This document shows positions 46,777 to 57,914 of a stretch of 64,000 bases of DNA, piece after piece. Made by a program: the position numbers and the translations under genes. Each line of letters begins with the position of its first letter. Position 1 is the first letter of the stretch. The notes beneath the pieces were generated by a model. That model was not told where the DNA came from and ran no database searches. It saw only the letters and a program-made list of their open reading frames with translations. The DNA is from Sympetrum striolatum. Its lineage: Eukaryota; Arthropoda; Insecta; Odonata; Libellulidae. The stretch is taken from assembly GCA_947579665.1 (NCBI GenBank), contig OX388349.1, forward strand, positions 41,301,854 through 41,365,853. The letters run 5' to 3'.

Positions 46777-48950
46777 CATACGTAATTTTTCCAATATCTG
46801 TACTCTGAAAATAACAGTCATTTTGAATTCATAGAAAAACTATTTATTGCATTCCCTTTATTACGTCCTAAGACTATTTAAGTAGTTTGGATCTTGGGAA
46901 TCTTACATCTATCATTTATTAAGTAGTTCGATGGATCATAAGCCATAAAAAATCTCTATCGGAAAAAAGCAGCCCGTTTACGCCGGAATACTTATTCTCT
47001 TTTTCAGAAGTTCCAAACTCGTTTCCTGTACACGTCAAATTCTTTTTGCGATTTCCACGGGAGGTCTCCGATTCCCCAGAAAAGCAAAAGGATTTTTCCA
47101 TTCTCTTTTACCTGGTTATTTTGGGAATCCGGATTTCTGTATCCATATGGGACGAGTGGGAGGGTCGGAAGTACATAAAGAAAGGAGGAAACCCGTAGGT
47201 TTGAAATGCCATCGGCAAAACTGCGGGTGGTTCCGATAACGAAGAGGGCCAAATAATGGTATCGACTGAGTCATCTTCCTCTTTCCGAAAAGCTTCGGTT
47301 CCTATCGCGAAAAGTTTTGGGAGGAAGATGGTTCAAACTACGTGCCTTTGCATGTGGATATGGCAGGGGATGCCAGTAAGGGGGGGTATAATGGAAGAAG
47401 ACAAAGGGAGGGAGAAAGAGATATACAGAGTACGTGGAGAATGATCTCCTTCCAAGGAAAATGAAACTTAAACGACCGTTTTCCAAGTTCAAGAATTTAG
47501 GGTACCTGCTCCGCTTCTAGGGGGCAAAATCCGAATTAAATTAAAGAGGATGGAGTACGTTGCAGGTGCGGGGAGAGTACTTCGAGTGGAGTATAGCGCA
47601 CTTTAAATTATTTGCTGGGTGTTTGCTTTCTTATCCCAAGACAGTGTGGCTAGATCCATAATATCTTTAACCTGATACTGTAATTCTATCTATATGTTTT
47701 GATAATCTTCAGTTTAATGTGACCAATACTTTAATGGATTATTGCATGGAAATAATGGAGTCTTTATCTCATACATATTTAACTTTTCAGATATTTCTCC
47801 ATGATATCCCTTTTATATAACGTTCTCACTATATTTTATCTGTTATCTATTGTGCTGGGTTTGAAATTGGTACGTGGTGTAATGGATTTGGAATAGATTA
47901 TTTTTTTTGTAAATATTCCTCAACAACAAAAATTTTCTCTTATGGATAAACAATCTGAAAATGTAGGCAGTGATATCCATTGGGAAAAAGCTGGATAATT
48001 CATAATAAAAACAGACAAGCTATCAGCATTTAATGATTGAAAATTTCCTACTGCCAACCAAGCAAGTAATTATAAATATCCATAAAGTTTCAGAATTTCT
48101 ATAGGCAAACATTTTTTAAAAATTTTACTCTTAAATGTTTTATTGTTATTAAATATACAATGAGAACGATGTATTAACTTTATAATTCGGGACATGTCAA
48201 AGTAATCCTTTGCGACGATAGTTCATGGCTGTTTACATCAGTGGAAAGAAATGTAAAATAATTTAGTGAGAATATAACCTCAAGTTTTGATGTCTGGGGC
48301 GCTTCTTCCGTGCTTGATTTATACAGAGAAAACTTATCCAAAAAATTAATCAGGAGGAATAAAATGAAAAATCACAGAGAAAAAAAATTCCTTAGCCCAG
48401 TAGCCTTAATCCTTGAAGTATTAAGCAAATTATTCTTGATTTATAGATAAAATTTTAATCAAAGCAAGCTTTCGATTCATCAAGCTTTTTATTGAATGAA
48501 TTTCGGAAGGTTTACAAAGGTAAACCATACTGCACGAATATATTTTGAAAGGAGAATCACAGAAACGCTTAAAATAAAGGGGACACAATCGTATGATAGT
48601 CTCATCTCCTTCCGGAAAACGGTGGACTGCATGAATATAATGATTTCAGAGTTTGGATTATTTATCCAAGCAGATGCGGCCCCATATCCATGGGATTATC
48701 CTATGAAACTTTGGCAAAAAAATGTAAATCGGAGCCGAAAACATTTCGAGCTAAATTCTGTGTTTCCTTTGTTCTTGCATTATAGCGAGGCCGAGAGAGG
48801 ATAATTGCATAACGAGACGAGTGAGTCAAGTTTCCTTATCCTTATACGTTAGAATATTCCAATCTGTACCGTCGCAAAGTGGGCCTTATATTTTAAAAAT
48901 CTTGCCCTAAAATTTCAGTCATAGGAAAATTTTGAAATGAGTCCGATATG
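46777..48950. other. Intervening DNA with GC-rich patch at 46980-47460
   Basis: Open frames on both strands at 46919-47492 (60-82 codons) and a 102-codon frame at 48496-48804 show no recognisable domain. They may be chance frames in a GC-richer patch, or unrecognised exons. Confidence 0.35.
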
Positions 48951-49090
48951 GGGAGTTGACTTGCTTCGGTGGCATGCTAGCGTCATGGTCCCGGGTTTGA
49001 GTCCCGTCTAATTGGACTTATCTTACAAAGGAACAATTGTCTTTGATTGTTCCGATAAGAGTTGGCGGCAGGAAGGTCATCTGAGTGTAA
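48951..49090 (+). repeat. tRNA-derived SINE
   Basis: A box-A-like TTGCTTCGGTGG (48961-48972) and a box-B-like GGTTTGAGTCC (48994-49004) are spaced as in a tRNA gene. A short hairpin body follows (GGAACAATTG, then CAATTGTTCC-like TGATTGTTCC), then GGCGGCAGGAAGGTCATCTG. The internal promoter is of the RNA polymerase III type. No intact tRNA cloverleaf is formed. Confidence 0.55.
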
Positions 49091-49198
49091 TAATCATCGC
49101 CAAAGCAAACGTTTCCTCATACTCAACAAATTCAACAAAATTTTCAGCAGGCCCATACAGTCATATAAATTAGGATAAGATATACACGTTATGGGAAT

Positions 49199-49292
49199 TA
49201 TAGGTTTGCTATCTCCAAAAGCCGTCTTTGTCGGCGCTACGAGTCTTACTTCCCGGTAGTCCGAGAGAGCGAAAAAGTAGTGCCTCACTTTA
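49199..49292. mobile_element. Left half of palindromic fold-back element, copy 3
   Basis: ATAGGTTTGCTATCTCCAAA, AGCCGTCTTTGTCGGCGCTA, GGTAGTCCGAGAGAGCGAAA and AGTAGTGCCTCACTT match the left arm and centre of copies 1 and 2. The right arm does not follow directly; a LINE fragment intervenes, and an arm pair resumes at 49978. Confidence 0.6.
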
Positions 49293-49306
49293 CAACGATA
49301 TGGGGA

Positions 49307-49977
49307 TGTAAAGAAAGAAAATTTGGAATACGGGATGAAGATAAACATAGGAAAGACAAAGGTGATGCTAGTAAACTGTGAAGATCATACAAATGCGAGA
49401 ATAAATGAAGGCATAATAGAAAAAGTTAAAAAATATGGGTACCTAGAAACTATGATTACAGATGATTGGAGAGGCCTTCAGCCAAAAGATAAACGCGCTA
49501 TGCTGTAAGAACCTATCTCTGGAGCTGAGAAAAAGATTAGCAAAGTGTTATGTATGGAGCATAGCAAAGTATGGATGTGAGGCATGGACTTTAAGGACGT
49601 GGGAAAGGAATAGAATGGAGGCATTTGAAATGTGGGAGTGGAGAAGGATGAAAAATGTGAGATTGGTAGATATGGTGAGAGACGAGGGGATCCTAAATAA
49701 AGTGAAATAAGAAAGAAGGATAATGAAGAAAATAAGAAAAAGGAGAGGTAACTGGTTAGGCCACGTAATTAGAGTAAATAGCATACTGCAAGTGTCATTA
49801 GAAGGCTCAGTGGAAGGAAGGAATAAGAGAGGAAGAAGAAAAATAACGATGATGGATGAGGTGAAAATAAAGAATTATATAGAAACTAAGGAGAAGGCTT
49901 ATGGACAGAGGGGAATTGAGATGGCAGTGGCGTGCGGGACCTGCTTCTGGGCAGAACACCTCATGATGATTATGAAG
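49307..49977 (+). pseudogene. LINE reverse-transcriptase C-terminal fragment
   Basis: Short translated blocks match the region after the catalytic core of non-LTR reverse transcriptases of the 'endonuclease-reverse transcriptase' type. EYGMKINIGKTKVM (from 49328) is the post-YADD 'KTK.M' block. KCYVWSIAKYGCEAWTL (from about 49547) and RMEAFEMWEWRRM (from about 49612) are the thumb and 'E.WCYRR'-like blocks. GNWLGHVIR (from about 49747) and RGRRK (from 49835) are the 'LGH..R' and basic blocks. Two frame changes and a TAA near 49708 break it. The end GCAGAACACCTCATGATGAT fits the typical AEH-LMMM end with a GAT-rich tail. The polymerase core itself is missing (5' truncated). The strand is strongly A/G-rich, as is usual for this LINE group. 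Confidence 0.7.
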
Positions 49978-50077
49978 AGCCGTCTTTGTCGGTGACGTTT
50001 CTTGTTTTCTTTCGGAATACGGGTGAATGAGACGAGGAACTCCAACAAAGACGGCTATTGGAGATTTTAAACCTCTA
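49978..50077. mobile_element. Palindromic fold-back element, shortened copy 5
   Basis: AGCCGTCTTTGTCGG at the left and CCAACAAAGACGGCT at the right form the inverted repeat. Centre words TTCTTGTTTTCTTTCGGAAT and GAATGAGACGAGGAAC match the right halves of copies 1 and 2. It ends GGAGATTTTAAACCTCTA. Together with the half copy at 49199 it brackets the LINE fragment. Confidence 0.65.
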
Positions 50078-50079
50078 AA

Positions 50080-51299
50080 AAAGTGTGGGAAATTGATTCA
50101 AAAATATATTTTTGTGTCTTTTACTTCTTTAAATCGTTAACTTCATTATTATTGTGTAGGCCCTATTTTGCTCCATTTAAAATCACCTATATAACATCCA
50201 TGAAAGTGGAACATCCGTATTTGAATCAATCCCGATAAATACTTTAAATCGAAGTGTTAAAATCGAAAATATTTCCTCGTTGCCATATTCTCCTCGTGAA
50301 GCCTGAATTAATTTCTTTTCTCGTTAAAAAATGCAATAAGTTTTCTGGAAACGCCAACGCAACATTTCACTAATTACCCACTTTCGGACTACGCAAAATC
50401 CATTCCATTCCGATCCCCTGCATTTCGCAATTTAGCTTCTCTGATTGAGTAGAAGTTGAGGATGTACACTCGAAAAAATAACCCCTCCGTAAGCTTGATA
50501 AGGTGCATGTGTCAGTATCCATGAGTAAAAAGGGCACGTGGGAGGATTCAATCGAATTATAAGGAAAATTGTGAAACTTCGCTATGGCATTAATAAGTTC
50601 CATGCGATGATAAACAGTAAATTTAGATGGGAATTTTTAGGAGTTGGATAAAGCTGCTCTTCAAACTATTTCCCTAACCAGTCGAGCTCAGCTTGGGCCC
50701 ATCCTCTTTAATGTTCCGTGCAGGACGGAGTGAACTTGGGATCCTCGACAATCAGCTGCTGTAAGTGAGGAATTTAATGGGCAGCATTTTAATGGGAAGA
50801 GGAAATGAAGAAAGGAAGGTGGCGCTCGGATTAGAATCTTCTTCTTTATTGGAGTGTGGAGCTGACAGCAAGGAGTTATGGACTGTCATCTTCAGAATTA
50901 TCAATCCCTGAAAAAGGTTTTATATCTTTAAGGGGTTAAAGTGTGAAGAAACAAATATTATTTTCGAAAATAAATTAGTGCCATGCATTTGCTCAAGTGT
51001 TAATACGTAATTCTGAGCATATTAATATTTAAAAAGAAATTAGCGGACTTATTTATTTCACTGAATTGGCTGTCTTAAGTTTTTTATACTCGTACGATTC
51101 ATAGTTCAATGTCATCTGTAAATTGCACGATGCCTATCTGTTGTGAAAAATATATATTTTATTATTATCTATAATATAAAATAGAGTGTGGGTATGTGTG
51201 TGTATTTATGTTCACTAAAAACTCGAGAACCGAGAGTTGCAAAACTTAGAAATTTTCTACATTACTAAAAGTTGACCCCGCGCAGAGTATAGGCTACTT
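50080..51299. other. Intervening DNA, nothing recognised
   Basis: Moderately GC-richer around 50340-50880, without a recognisable frame or repeat. Confidence 0.4.
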
Positions 51300-53170
51300 T
51301 TTATTTCTCTAAAGTCCACGGTTTGAACCCAGACGGGTCAAAAATTTTCCATAAGAAATACACATAGAGGTCAGTTTTTTCGTAGCAAGGTTTATTTCTT
51401 TTGCAAAATTAAATTAGAAATAATTGTCCTAGAAAGTCGAATTAAGCACCAAAAGAAAACAAATAGCTTAGAAATTCTTATTATGGTCATGGAATATCGT
51501 TTTCAATTCGAAATTGCGCACAATTAGATAAAATACGTGAAAATTTTATCGAAATTTTGAGGTCGTACAACCCGTCCCCCTGACGATCAAGGCGATTGTT
51601 GATTTCGAGCTCATGCGTAATTCCGTAAGAAGGCATGGAAAATGAATGCCCAGATACAATTAATGCTGTAAGATAACTTTTATATATAACTAGCAGAAGT
51701 GTCCTTTGATTATCAACGGTGATGTAAAATTTCGTAAATACCAGTTTATCATCCTTGATCGTAACAAATAATTCGTATTTATTGATATATGGCCAATACC
51801 AGACTTTATAATCCAATATACCAAGAATTGTAAGTTACGATGGAGTCTACAAAGACGCAATATTCAATCTCATATACTCTGAATAAAAAATATCTCCAAC
51901 AGAGGTATAAAACAAAAATATATTCTAAGATCACATTAAGATAATAGGTACCACGTTTAAAGTGGAAATTTCAGACAGGTACAGGGGGGCAAAGTAATAA
52001 AATATTACACATAAATTACAGAAATAAATTATATATCACTCTAATATCCACCGATGAAATTTTCTTGGGGAAAGTAAGTGTACTAACGAGCTGACTCGTA
52101 TCTCAATCTTAAAATGTGTAACATAAACACGGAACACAAATAACACAAATGTTATCGCAAAGTCAAAATAGGAACAAAAATGAAACACCAATAACAGAAG
52201 GATAGTAAATGAATATGGAGTGGAAGCACTTAAAAACAACAAATAAATCAATTTTTGCATTCTGCATACAACAAACTAAAATTGCTTTACCGTTTTGGTC
52301 TGGTATATGATGTTGGAGATTTGCTACAATTTAACAATTCACCGTTCAACTCTTCAAGGATTACAAACAACGAAACTGGGAATTCTTTTCGTTCTTCGCA
52401 AACTCAATTTCCGTAAATTGCAAAATATACATCAGTGCAAATAGATTAGATTTAATACTTAATTCATAAGAATGTATTCTGAACATCCTCAAGTAACCAG
52501 AATATTTATACGCAAACGTTGAATTGATTGATAGAAATCAATTTTCAGTAAACCACTGCTGGTAAAACTCATTTTATTTCACGAAAAAGACGGTAAAGAA
52601 TTGCGTTGATATAAATAAAACTTGGTTGCTACAGACTATTTAACAAAATTTGAATATTTTTTATTTTTCGTATATTTGTCCGAGAGGTATTGCATATTAA
52701 GGTATAGGATATTGTTTTTAATTGCTAATGTTTAAATATCACATATAATGTTTAAATATCATCGAAAATAATGTATATATTTCATCCTCGTATAGTCTAT
52801 ATCTTATTTACAGCATTAATCTTATCTGGGCATTCATTTTCCACATCTTCTTATGGAATTACGCTTGAGCTCGGAATCAACAATGGGATCGGTCGTCAGG
52901 GGGATGAGTTGTTTATAGCCTCGAATTTTCACTAAATTTTCGTATATTTTATAAAAATTCTCGTAATTTCGAATCGCAAACGATATTTCACGGCCAAAAT
53001 AAGAATTTGTATTCTATTTCCCTTCTTTTGGTGCTTAAAACAACTTCCTACGACTATTCTTTCTAATTTAGTTTTGCAAAAGAAATAACCATGCCACGAA
53101 AAACATGAATTTGACGAGTATTTCTTATGCAAATTGTTTTACTTGTCTGGGTTCGAACCATAAACTTTAG
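51300..53170. mobile_element. Long inverted-repeat (fold-back) element of about 1.9 kb
   Basis: The left arm (about 51306-51660) and right arm (about 52815-53165) are reverse complements over about 350 bases with scattered changes. Landmarks of the left arm are GGTTTGAACCCAGAC, ATTTCTTTTGCAAAATTAAA, CACCAAAAGAAAAC, GTCCCCCTGACGATC, GATTGTTGATTTCGAGCTCA and GAAAATGAATGCCCAG. The right arm carries CTGGGCATTCATTTTC, TGAGCTCGGAATCAACAAT, GTCGTCAGGGGGATG, TTCTTTTGGTGCTTAA and GTCTGGGTTCGAACC. The spacer of about 1.15 kb is AT-rich with no recognisable gene; the 109-codon minus frame at 51487-51816 runs out of the left arm and is not conserved in the right one. A solo arm relative lies near 440-600. 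Confidence 0.8.
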
Positions 53171-53578
53171 GCAAATTTAATGTATGTACCATACTTGATC
53201 ATCCCCGGAAAGACATTTAATGATGTTAAAAGTTAGAACATTGTGCGACATGTGGTGTGGAATATATTTTTGGTGAGTCACATTTAATTTTATACTTAAT
53301 ATTTTCCTTACTTTTCATGAAAATTACAAATTCAATAGCAACACATAGTTTCCTTTTTAGTGTCGCTAAATCTAGTCATCGTTTTCAGACTTTCTGCAGC
53401 TATTTTTCTAAATGTGTTACTGAAGAAGGTATAAAATTTAAGATATCTATGTTACATTTTCAGAATTTTGCTTTTTTCTTGAAATACGATGTCTGACTTG
53501 GTCATTTATCGTTTAATAATGCATAACAAGATGATGGAGGGAAATAATGAATCATAAATTTGCTAGAAACTGCGTTTA
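53171..53578. other. Intervening DNA upstream of the RAG1/Transib-like remnant
   Basis: A 79-codon open frame at 53257-53496 has no recognisable domain. It could hold a further upstream exon, but I see no supporting motif. Confidence 0.35.
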
Positions 53579-53804
53579 ATGAAATATCTAATTAAAAAAC
53601 TACACTTACAAGTATTCGAGAGAGGGCAAAATGCTTTTATTGATTATATCCATGATTTCTTGTTTGCGCACTATACAAGAAAATGGATAATGAGTTCACG
53701 CATTAATGAGAGATTTATGAAGCGCAATTCCAGTTGGCTTAATGTTAACGCTAATTTTCCCGAGATTATGCTCCAGAACTTACCTAGTAGTTCTATGACT
53801 CCAG

Positions 53805-53906
53805 GTTAGTAAATCTAAGTTTTATTTAATGTTTATAATATAGTTTATTAATAGTTTTAAATTTTGTATATAATTTATCTTACATAAACGTAATTCATTT
53901 TGGTAG
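53805..53906 (+). other. Predicted intron 1 of the RAG1/Transib-like remnant
   Basis: The donor is CCAG|GTTAGT and the acceptor TTTTGGTAG|ACAC. Joining restores TP-D-TRGRP in phase 1. The 102-bp intron is AT-rich with a T-rich 3' half. Confidence 0.55.
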
Positions 53907-54571
53907 ACACTAGAGGACGGCCAGAATAAGATTTCCATCTTTCGAGTGAACGAACTAAACGAAGGAAAACGGAATCGATTCGGGCTACGTACTCTGCGGC
54001 TAAATTTTCTTACGCTGCGACAATGATTCTTCGAGAGGAAGGAGATGAGACTGCTTCGAAGTTAGTCAAGAAAATAACTACAACCACACCTACGAGAGTA
54101 AGGATGGTACCTTCGAAGGGGAGGAAAACGGATAATGTTCAGTCTCAGTTGTCTGGAGAAGAGGCCGTATCTCTGATTATATCGTCAGAGTTAACAAAAC
54201 GTCAATATAAAATTCTCCATAATACTGCCATTAGTCATGGTCATAAGTTGTAACCCAGCTATGAAGTAGTTAAAAACGCAACATCTGCTGCATATCCAGA
54301 TGGGATACATATTACCGAAGATGTGTGTGGAGTCAGTTGTTGTCGGTTGCTGTCAAGGGTTGCTGCACACAGCAACCCTTGATCACAGCATCTGTATCGT
54401 CAGCTCCATCATCAAGCAGTAAAGTTAATTCCACTTTAATATGCAAATACGGATTTGACGGAAGCTCTGGCTACTTTTAATATAAACAAGTGTGGCAAAC
54501 GGAGGACAAGTCAGATGAGTTCCTCTTCGTGAGCTTCTTGGTGCCTCTACGTTTACTCAACGATGCATCTG

Positions 54572-54675
54572 GTAAAAACATAAACACCATAATTTTTCCT
54601 CCCTCATAATAGTTAAAATTGATAACAATATAGCTAACTTTAAGTTGGAATTCACAATTTATATGCTTAATACAG
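54572..54675 (+). other. Predicted intron 2 of the RAG1/Transib-like remnant
   Basis: The donor is TCTG|GTAAAAAC and the acceptor TTAATACAG|GTGAA. Joining gives DAS-G-EIIWKNP in phase 1 and removes an in-frame stop. 104 bp. Confidence 0.6.
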
Positions 54676-54877
54676 GTGAAATAATATGGAAGAATCCTCG
54701 ACCATCTTCAACAAGATTCTGCAGATTGATTCGCCTTCAGTGGATAAAAGAGACGAAGACAATTATTCATGCGGAAGAAAGATATCTACAGAAGGAGATA
54801 GAAAAATTAAGGCCGGTAAATGTGGGGGCTGTTATCGAATTAAATTTGCTTAGCTGCTCACAATGGTAAACGGTAAG

Positions 54878-54951
54878 GTAACTATTTTACTAGTTTTCGC
54901 TAAAATATAGTTAGGTACACTCTGCCTCAACTATTAAACTATTTATTTTAG
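54878..54951 (+). other. Predicted intron 3 of the RAG1/Transib-like remnant
   Basis: The donor is GGTAAG|GTAACT and the acceptor TTATTTTAG|GTCTTT. Joining gives MVNGK-VFNALTEST in phase 0, matching the continuous conserved block I expect. 74 bp. Confidence 0.65.
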
Positions 54952-55272
54952 GTCTTTAACGCTTTAACTGAGAGCACAGGAATGCGATGCGACATTTGCG
55001 GGGCAAAAATTTCGGAGATGAATGACCTGCAGGCGATAAAGAATAGGAGTGTGGACGTGGAGAAATTATCCTTCGGCATTTCAATACTGTATTGCTATAT
55101 TCGATTTTTTGAATGTTTATTACACATATTTTATCGATTGATATATATCATTAATATAAATGAACTTATGCTTAAAACATCGGAAGCCTATTTTATACAA
55201 AAAATTTATGAATCTCAATATGAACGGAAATATAATGGAGGCATGTACAGACAAAGTTTTATAAAATATTAA

Positions 55273-55944
55273 AGAAAGTGACTCTTTTTCTTCATATAAT
55301 TAGGATTTTCTAAAGTAATTCTATCCTGAAATGTGTATAGAGTATTAATTCATAGTTATAAGCCACTAGAAACACTGTTCAGAATCGTTTTTTTCTGCAT
55401 ATCCTCTCAAAACCGAGGTCGTCTCAGATAGTGGCGCTCCGCTGCGCGGACTTAGCTCTTGCATCGACATCGAAAAGTCCCTTTATTTATCGGCGTCGCA
55501 AATTGTCGTAAGATTTTATATCAGATTATTCCTTAAAAAGCTACAAAAAAGATTAAGGTATAAATAATTCCGTGTACATCTTGGTTAATCACTACTATTT
55601 TCCTCACTTTTGGTAGAAATTTGCCGTAAAATAAGGGTTCGCCATTTTGTTGTATAAATAATGCAAATATTCAACTGTGATCACTCGAACCTAGTATTAT
55701 GAAGCATAAAAGTTAGGTTTATAATACTGCATCGTTTCTTACCCGATGATTTGGCCCATAAAAGTCTTTTCTCACCGGTTTCCTATCCCTATGTTGTGTT
55801 GATATCTATGTTTTATGTAATATTGATATGTACTTATGCTTTAAAATATGTTATTTTATGTTATGTTATATATGTTAAAATTTATTGATGTATCCTATAT
55901 ATGTACCTATTGATAGTGTATTTATAAAATGTAATCATGTTTCT
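55273..55944. other. Intervening DNA with small GC-rich patch at 55415-55510
   Basis: CGCTCCGCTGCGCGG marks the GC-rich patch. No gene recognised. I looked for a Transib-type CAC-starting terminal repeat on this side of the remnant and did not find a convincing one. Confidence 0.35.
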
Positions 55945-56216
55945 TACCATCTTTTTAGTTAATACTATCGGTAGGTTTGCGCAGGTTTTTCACACCCCCC
56001 TTCTTAGTGGGTGTTTTCCTGCAGTGGATAAATTTTTTTTCCTAAGAATTTCTTAGGTTTTTTACATCCACAATTTCTTCTCAAATCTTTTTCATACTAT
56101 CTCTTTTAATTAATTATTTATGTATTGTATGACGATGGGTTTGATGGAAGAGGAGACTTTTAGTCTCAATCTCGCCCGAATAAAGCCGTTTTATTATTAT
56201 TATTATTATTATTATT
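55945..56216 (+). mobile_element. LINE 3' UTR with TAT-repeat tail (ATT-tail family)
   Basis: TTCCTGCAGTGGATAA, TTCCTAAGAATTTCTTAGG, ACATCCACAATTTC, ATGACGATGGGTTTGATGG, GAGACTTTTAGTCTCAATCT and CGCCCGAATAAAG lead into a TAT microsatellite (about 56191-56216). The segments match 41.1-41.39 kb, and the end matches 10.07 kb and 20.74 kb (minus). GAGACTTTTAGTCTC is a short hairpin typical of a LINE 3' recognition structure. The coding part is absent. Confidence 0.6.
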
Positions 56217-57914
56217 TTGGTTCAGAATTGGCTTGAAATTGAAGAATTTTGCGAAAAATCGAGGACCGGCATTTTTCGTAAAATTTGGTCAACTTTTACC
56301 CACTGTAGAATTATAACACGCGGGAACCAACGCAAATTATTTCACAGTTATATGCAGAATTTATTTAAAAATGACTATGCGAAGTTTCAAAGTCCGCACT
56401 CTAAAAAAAGCACTTTCGTATTTTTGGTCAGCTTTTTTCAATTCTAGGCCACTGTGCGGTGATAGGAAAAACTGAGCTCATAGGAATATTGAAATTCATA
56501 TCTGAACCAAGATCCAATAGTTAATTATAAGTTATTTGATTGCTTGAGATATTTTTGTAGCTGTTTTTATTATCTTCGATTTCGGGCTGGCATTTTCACC
56601 TATCTTTGATAAGTAACGTACAAACATACTACTGTGTAAATTATATATTCGTTCATTTTAATATGTAAATCTGTTTACTCATCATGAGAATTTTTCCAAT
56701 TTACTTTTAAATAACGAAATTTTGAAGAGGTACAAAAATAGTTAATAAAGTTGATTTAAAACTGATTTGGGGATTCATGGCTTCATATTCTATTGTAAAT
56801 TCAAAGCAAAATGCAAGAATTTTAGATATGAGCGTGACTAGTTAATGAAGGGAAGATTTCCACATACTAAAAAGATTGGTTTGAGAAATAAAACCAAAAA
56901 ATATATTTAATGTTTTTTCATCAGAAAAGGTTTTTAGAAAGATTACAATACTGTGGGGACAAAGGATATAGTTTGAAATAAAAAATAATTTAACAATAAT
57001 AACTATCAAACGATACATATCTCATTTAATAAAATTAAGAAACTAACTGGAATAAAATTTCTTTTCCATGGAAAATCCAGCGAGGATGACCAGATTTCTC
57101 AATTATAAATGAATTTTATAATTCTGTATTCCTTATCTTTCATAAAACTACCATAGCATGTTGATGAATCGAAAGATACGTTTTGAAGGGAATAGTTGGA
57201 AGAGAAAGGTGAGATATTGTGATGACAGCTGGGATGAAGCTGTTTTCCTGGTTTTATTTGATGTTTTCCTTCTGTTGGCTCAATAAACCTTTCACTATAA
57301 ATGCTATTTACCTCAGATGCTACCATACATGGACGCTTCCACTAAGCACATTCTCACCCACACAGACCTTGTTGCGACCAGAATAACTGGAGGCAGTAGA
57401 CTAGAAATTAAATGCTCACTGGTGTTGAACAATCCTGTAGAAGTGGTTATTTTGTGGGATAACGAGTTTCCTTTCTCTAATACTGGGGTGTGAAAATTGC
57501 TACTCGTGTGTATAATGATACACATTCTGAGGTTTATCGAAATTTCAGAAGTATTTCTGTAAAGAATTAATAGAGAGTTTAGCTAAAATGTAACTAAGGC
57601 TTTACTATTTGTTTTAGGTTTTTTCTTCATGTGCGTGCAGCAATTTCCGAGCGCGCATAAACAAAATAAAAAGATTCGTTATAAACAAAATTATATCAAA
57701 TTTGACTAAAATACATAAAAACCGCAAAAATCACAATTTTAAATTTTTAAGCAAAATAAGGAACTAAAAATGGAAATAAGTGGTTATCCTGAATCAGGAT
57801 CTAAATCTAATAGTAGGTCATCAGGAAAATATATCTTTACCCCTCCACAATATTTTTTCATTCCCCTATCTTAACCTTTACATCCACATTCTAGCTCGGT
57901 GTACTTGGCTGATA
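56217..57914. other. Intervening AT-rich DNA, nothing recognised
   Basis: Open frames up to 76 codons without domains. No repeats matched elsewhere in the window. Confidence 0.4.

Larger units (their letters stand above)
53579..55148 (+). pseudogene. Intron-bearing RAG1/Transib-like transposase remnant
   Basis: Four exon pieces are joined by plausible GT..AG introns: exon 53579-53804; 53907 to 54571; 54676-54877; 54952 to about 55148. Introns are 102, 104 and 74 bp, and the joined codons keep phase at each (phase 1, 1, 0). Motifs in order are ERTKRRKTESIR; LTKRQYKILHN then PSYEVVKNA; KYGFDGSSGYF (Asp codon 54457-54459); IIWKNPRPSSTRFCR; KETKTIIHAEERYLQ; MVNGK|VFNALT; CDICGA (Cys codons 54988 and 54997); and IRFFECLLHIFYRL. 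I recall the same order in uncharacterised arthropod and cnidarian transposon proteins. It also parallels the RAG1 core: DG.G at the first acid, P.P.S....C.P before the second, a CxxC zinc pair, then a helical block. Stops at 53927, 54251 and 54478 and at least two frameshifts (54260-54420 and near 54850) kill it. The C-terminal third with the last catalytic acid is absent. Family homology is inference from memory; a different DDE family is possible. Confidence 0.6.

Noticed and set aside
48496..48804. 102-codon open frame
   Set aside because: No recognisable domain; retained only as part of an unassigned GC-richer patch.
51487..51816. 109-codon minus-strand frame inside the fold-back element
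   Set aside because: It begins in the spacer and runs into the left arm, and the equivalent arm on the right does not keep the frame open.
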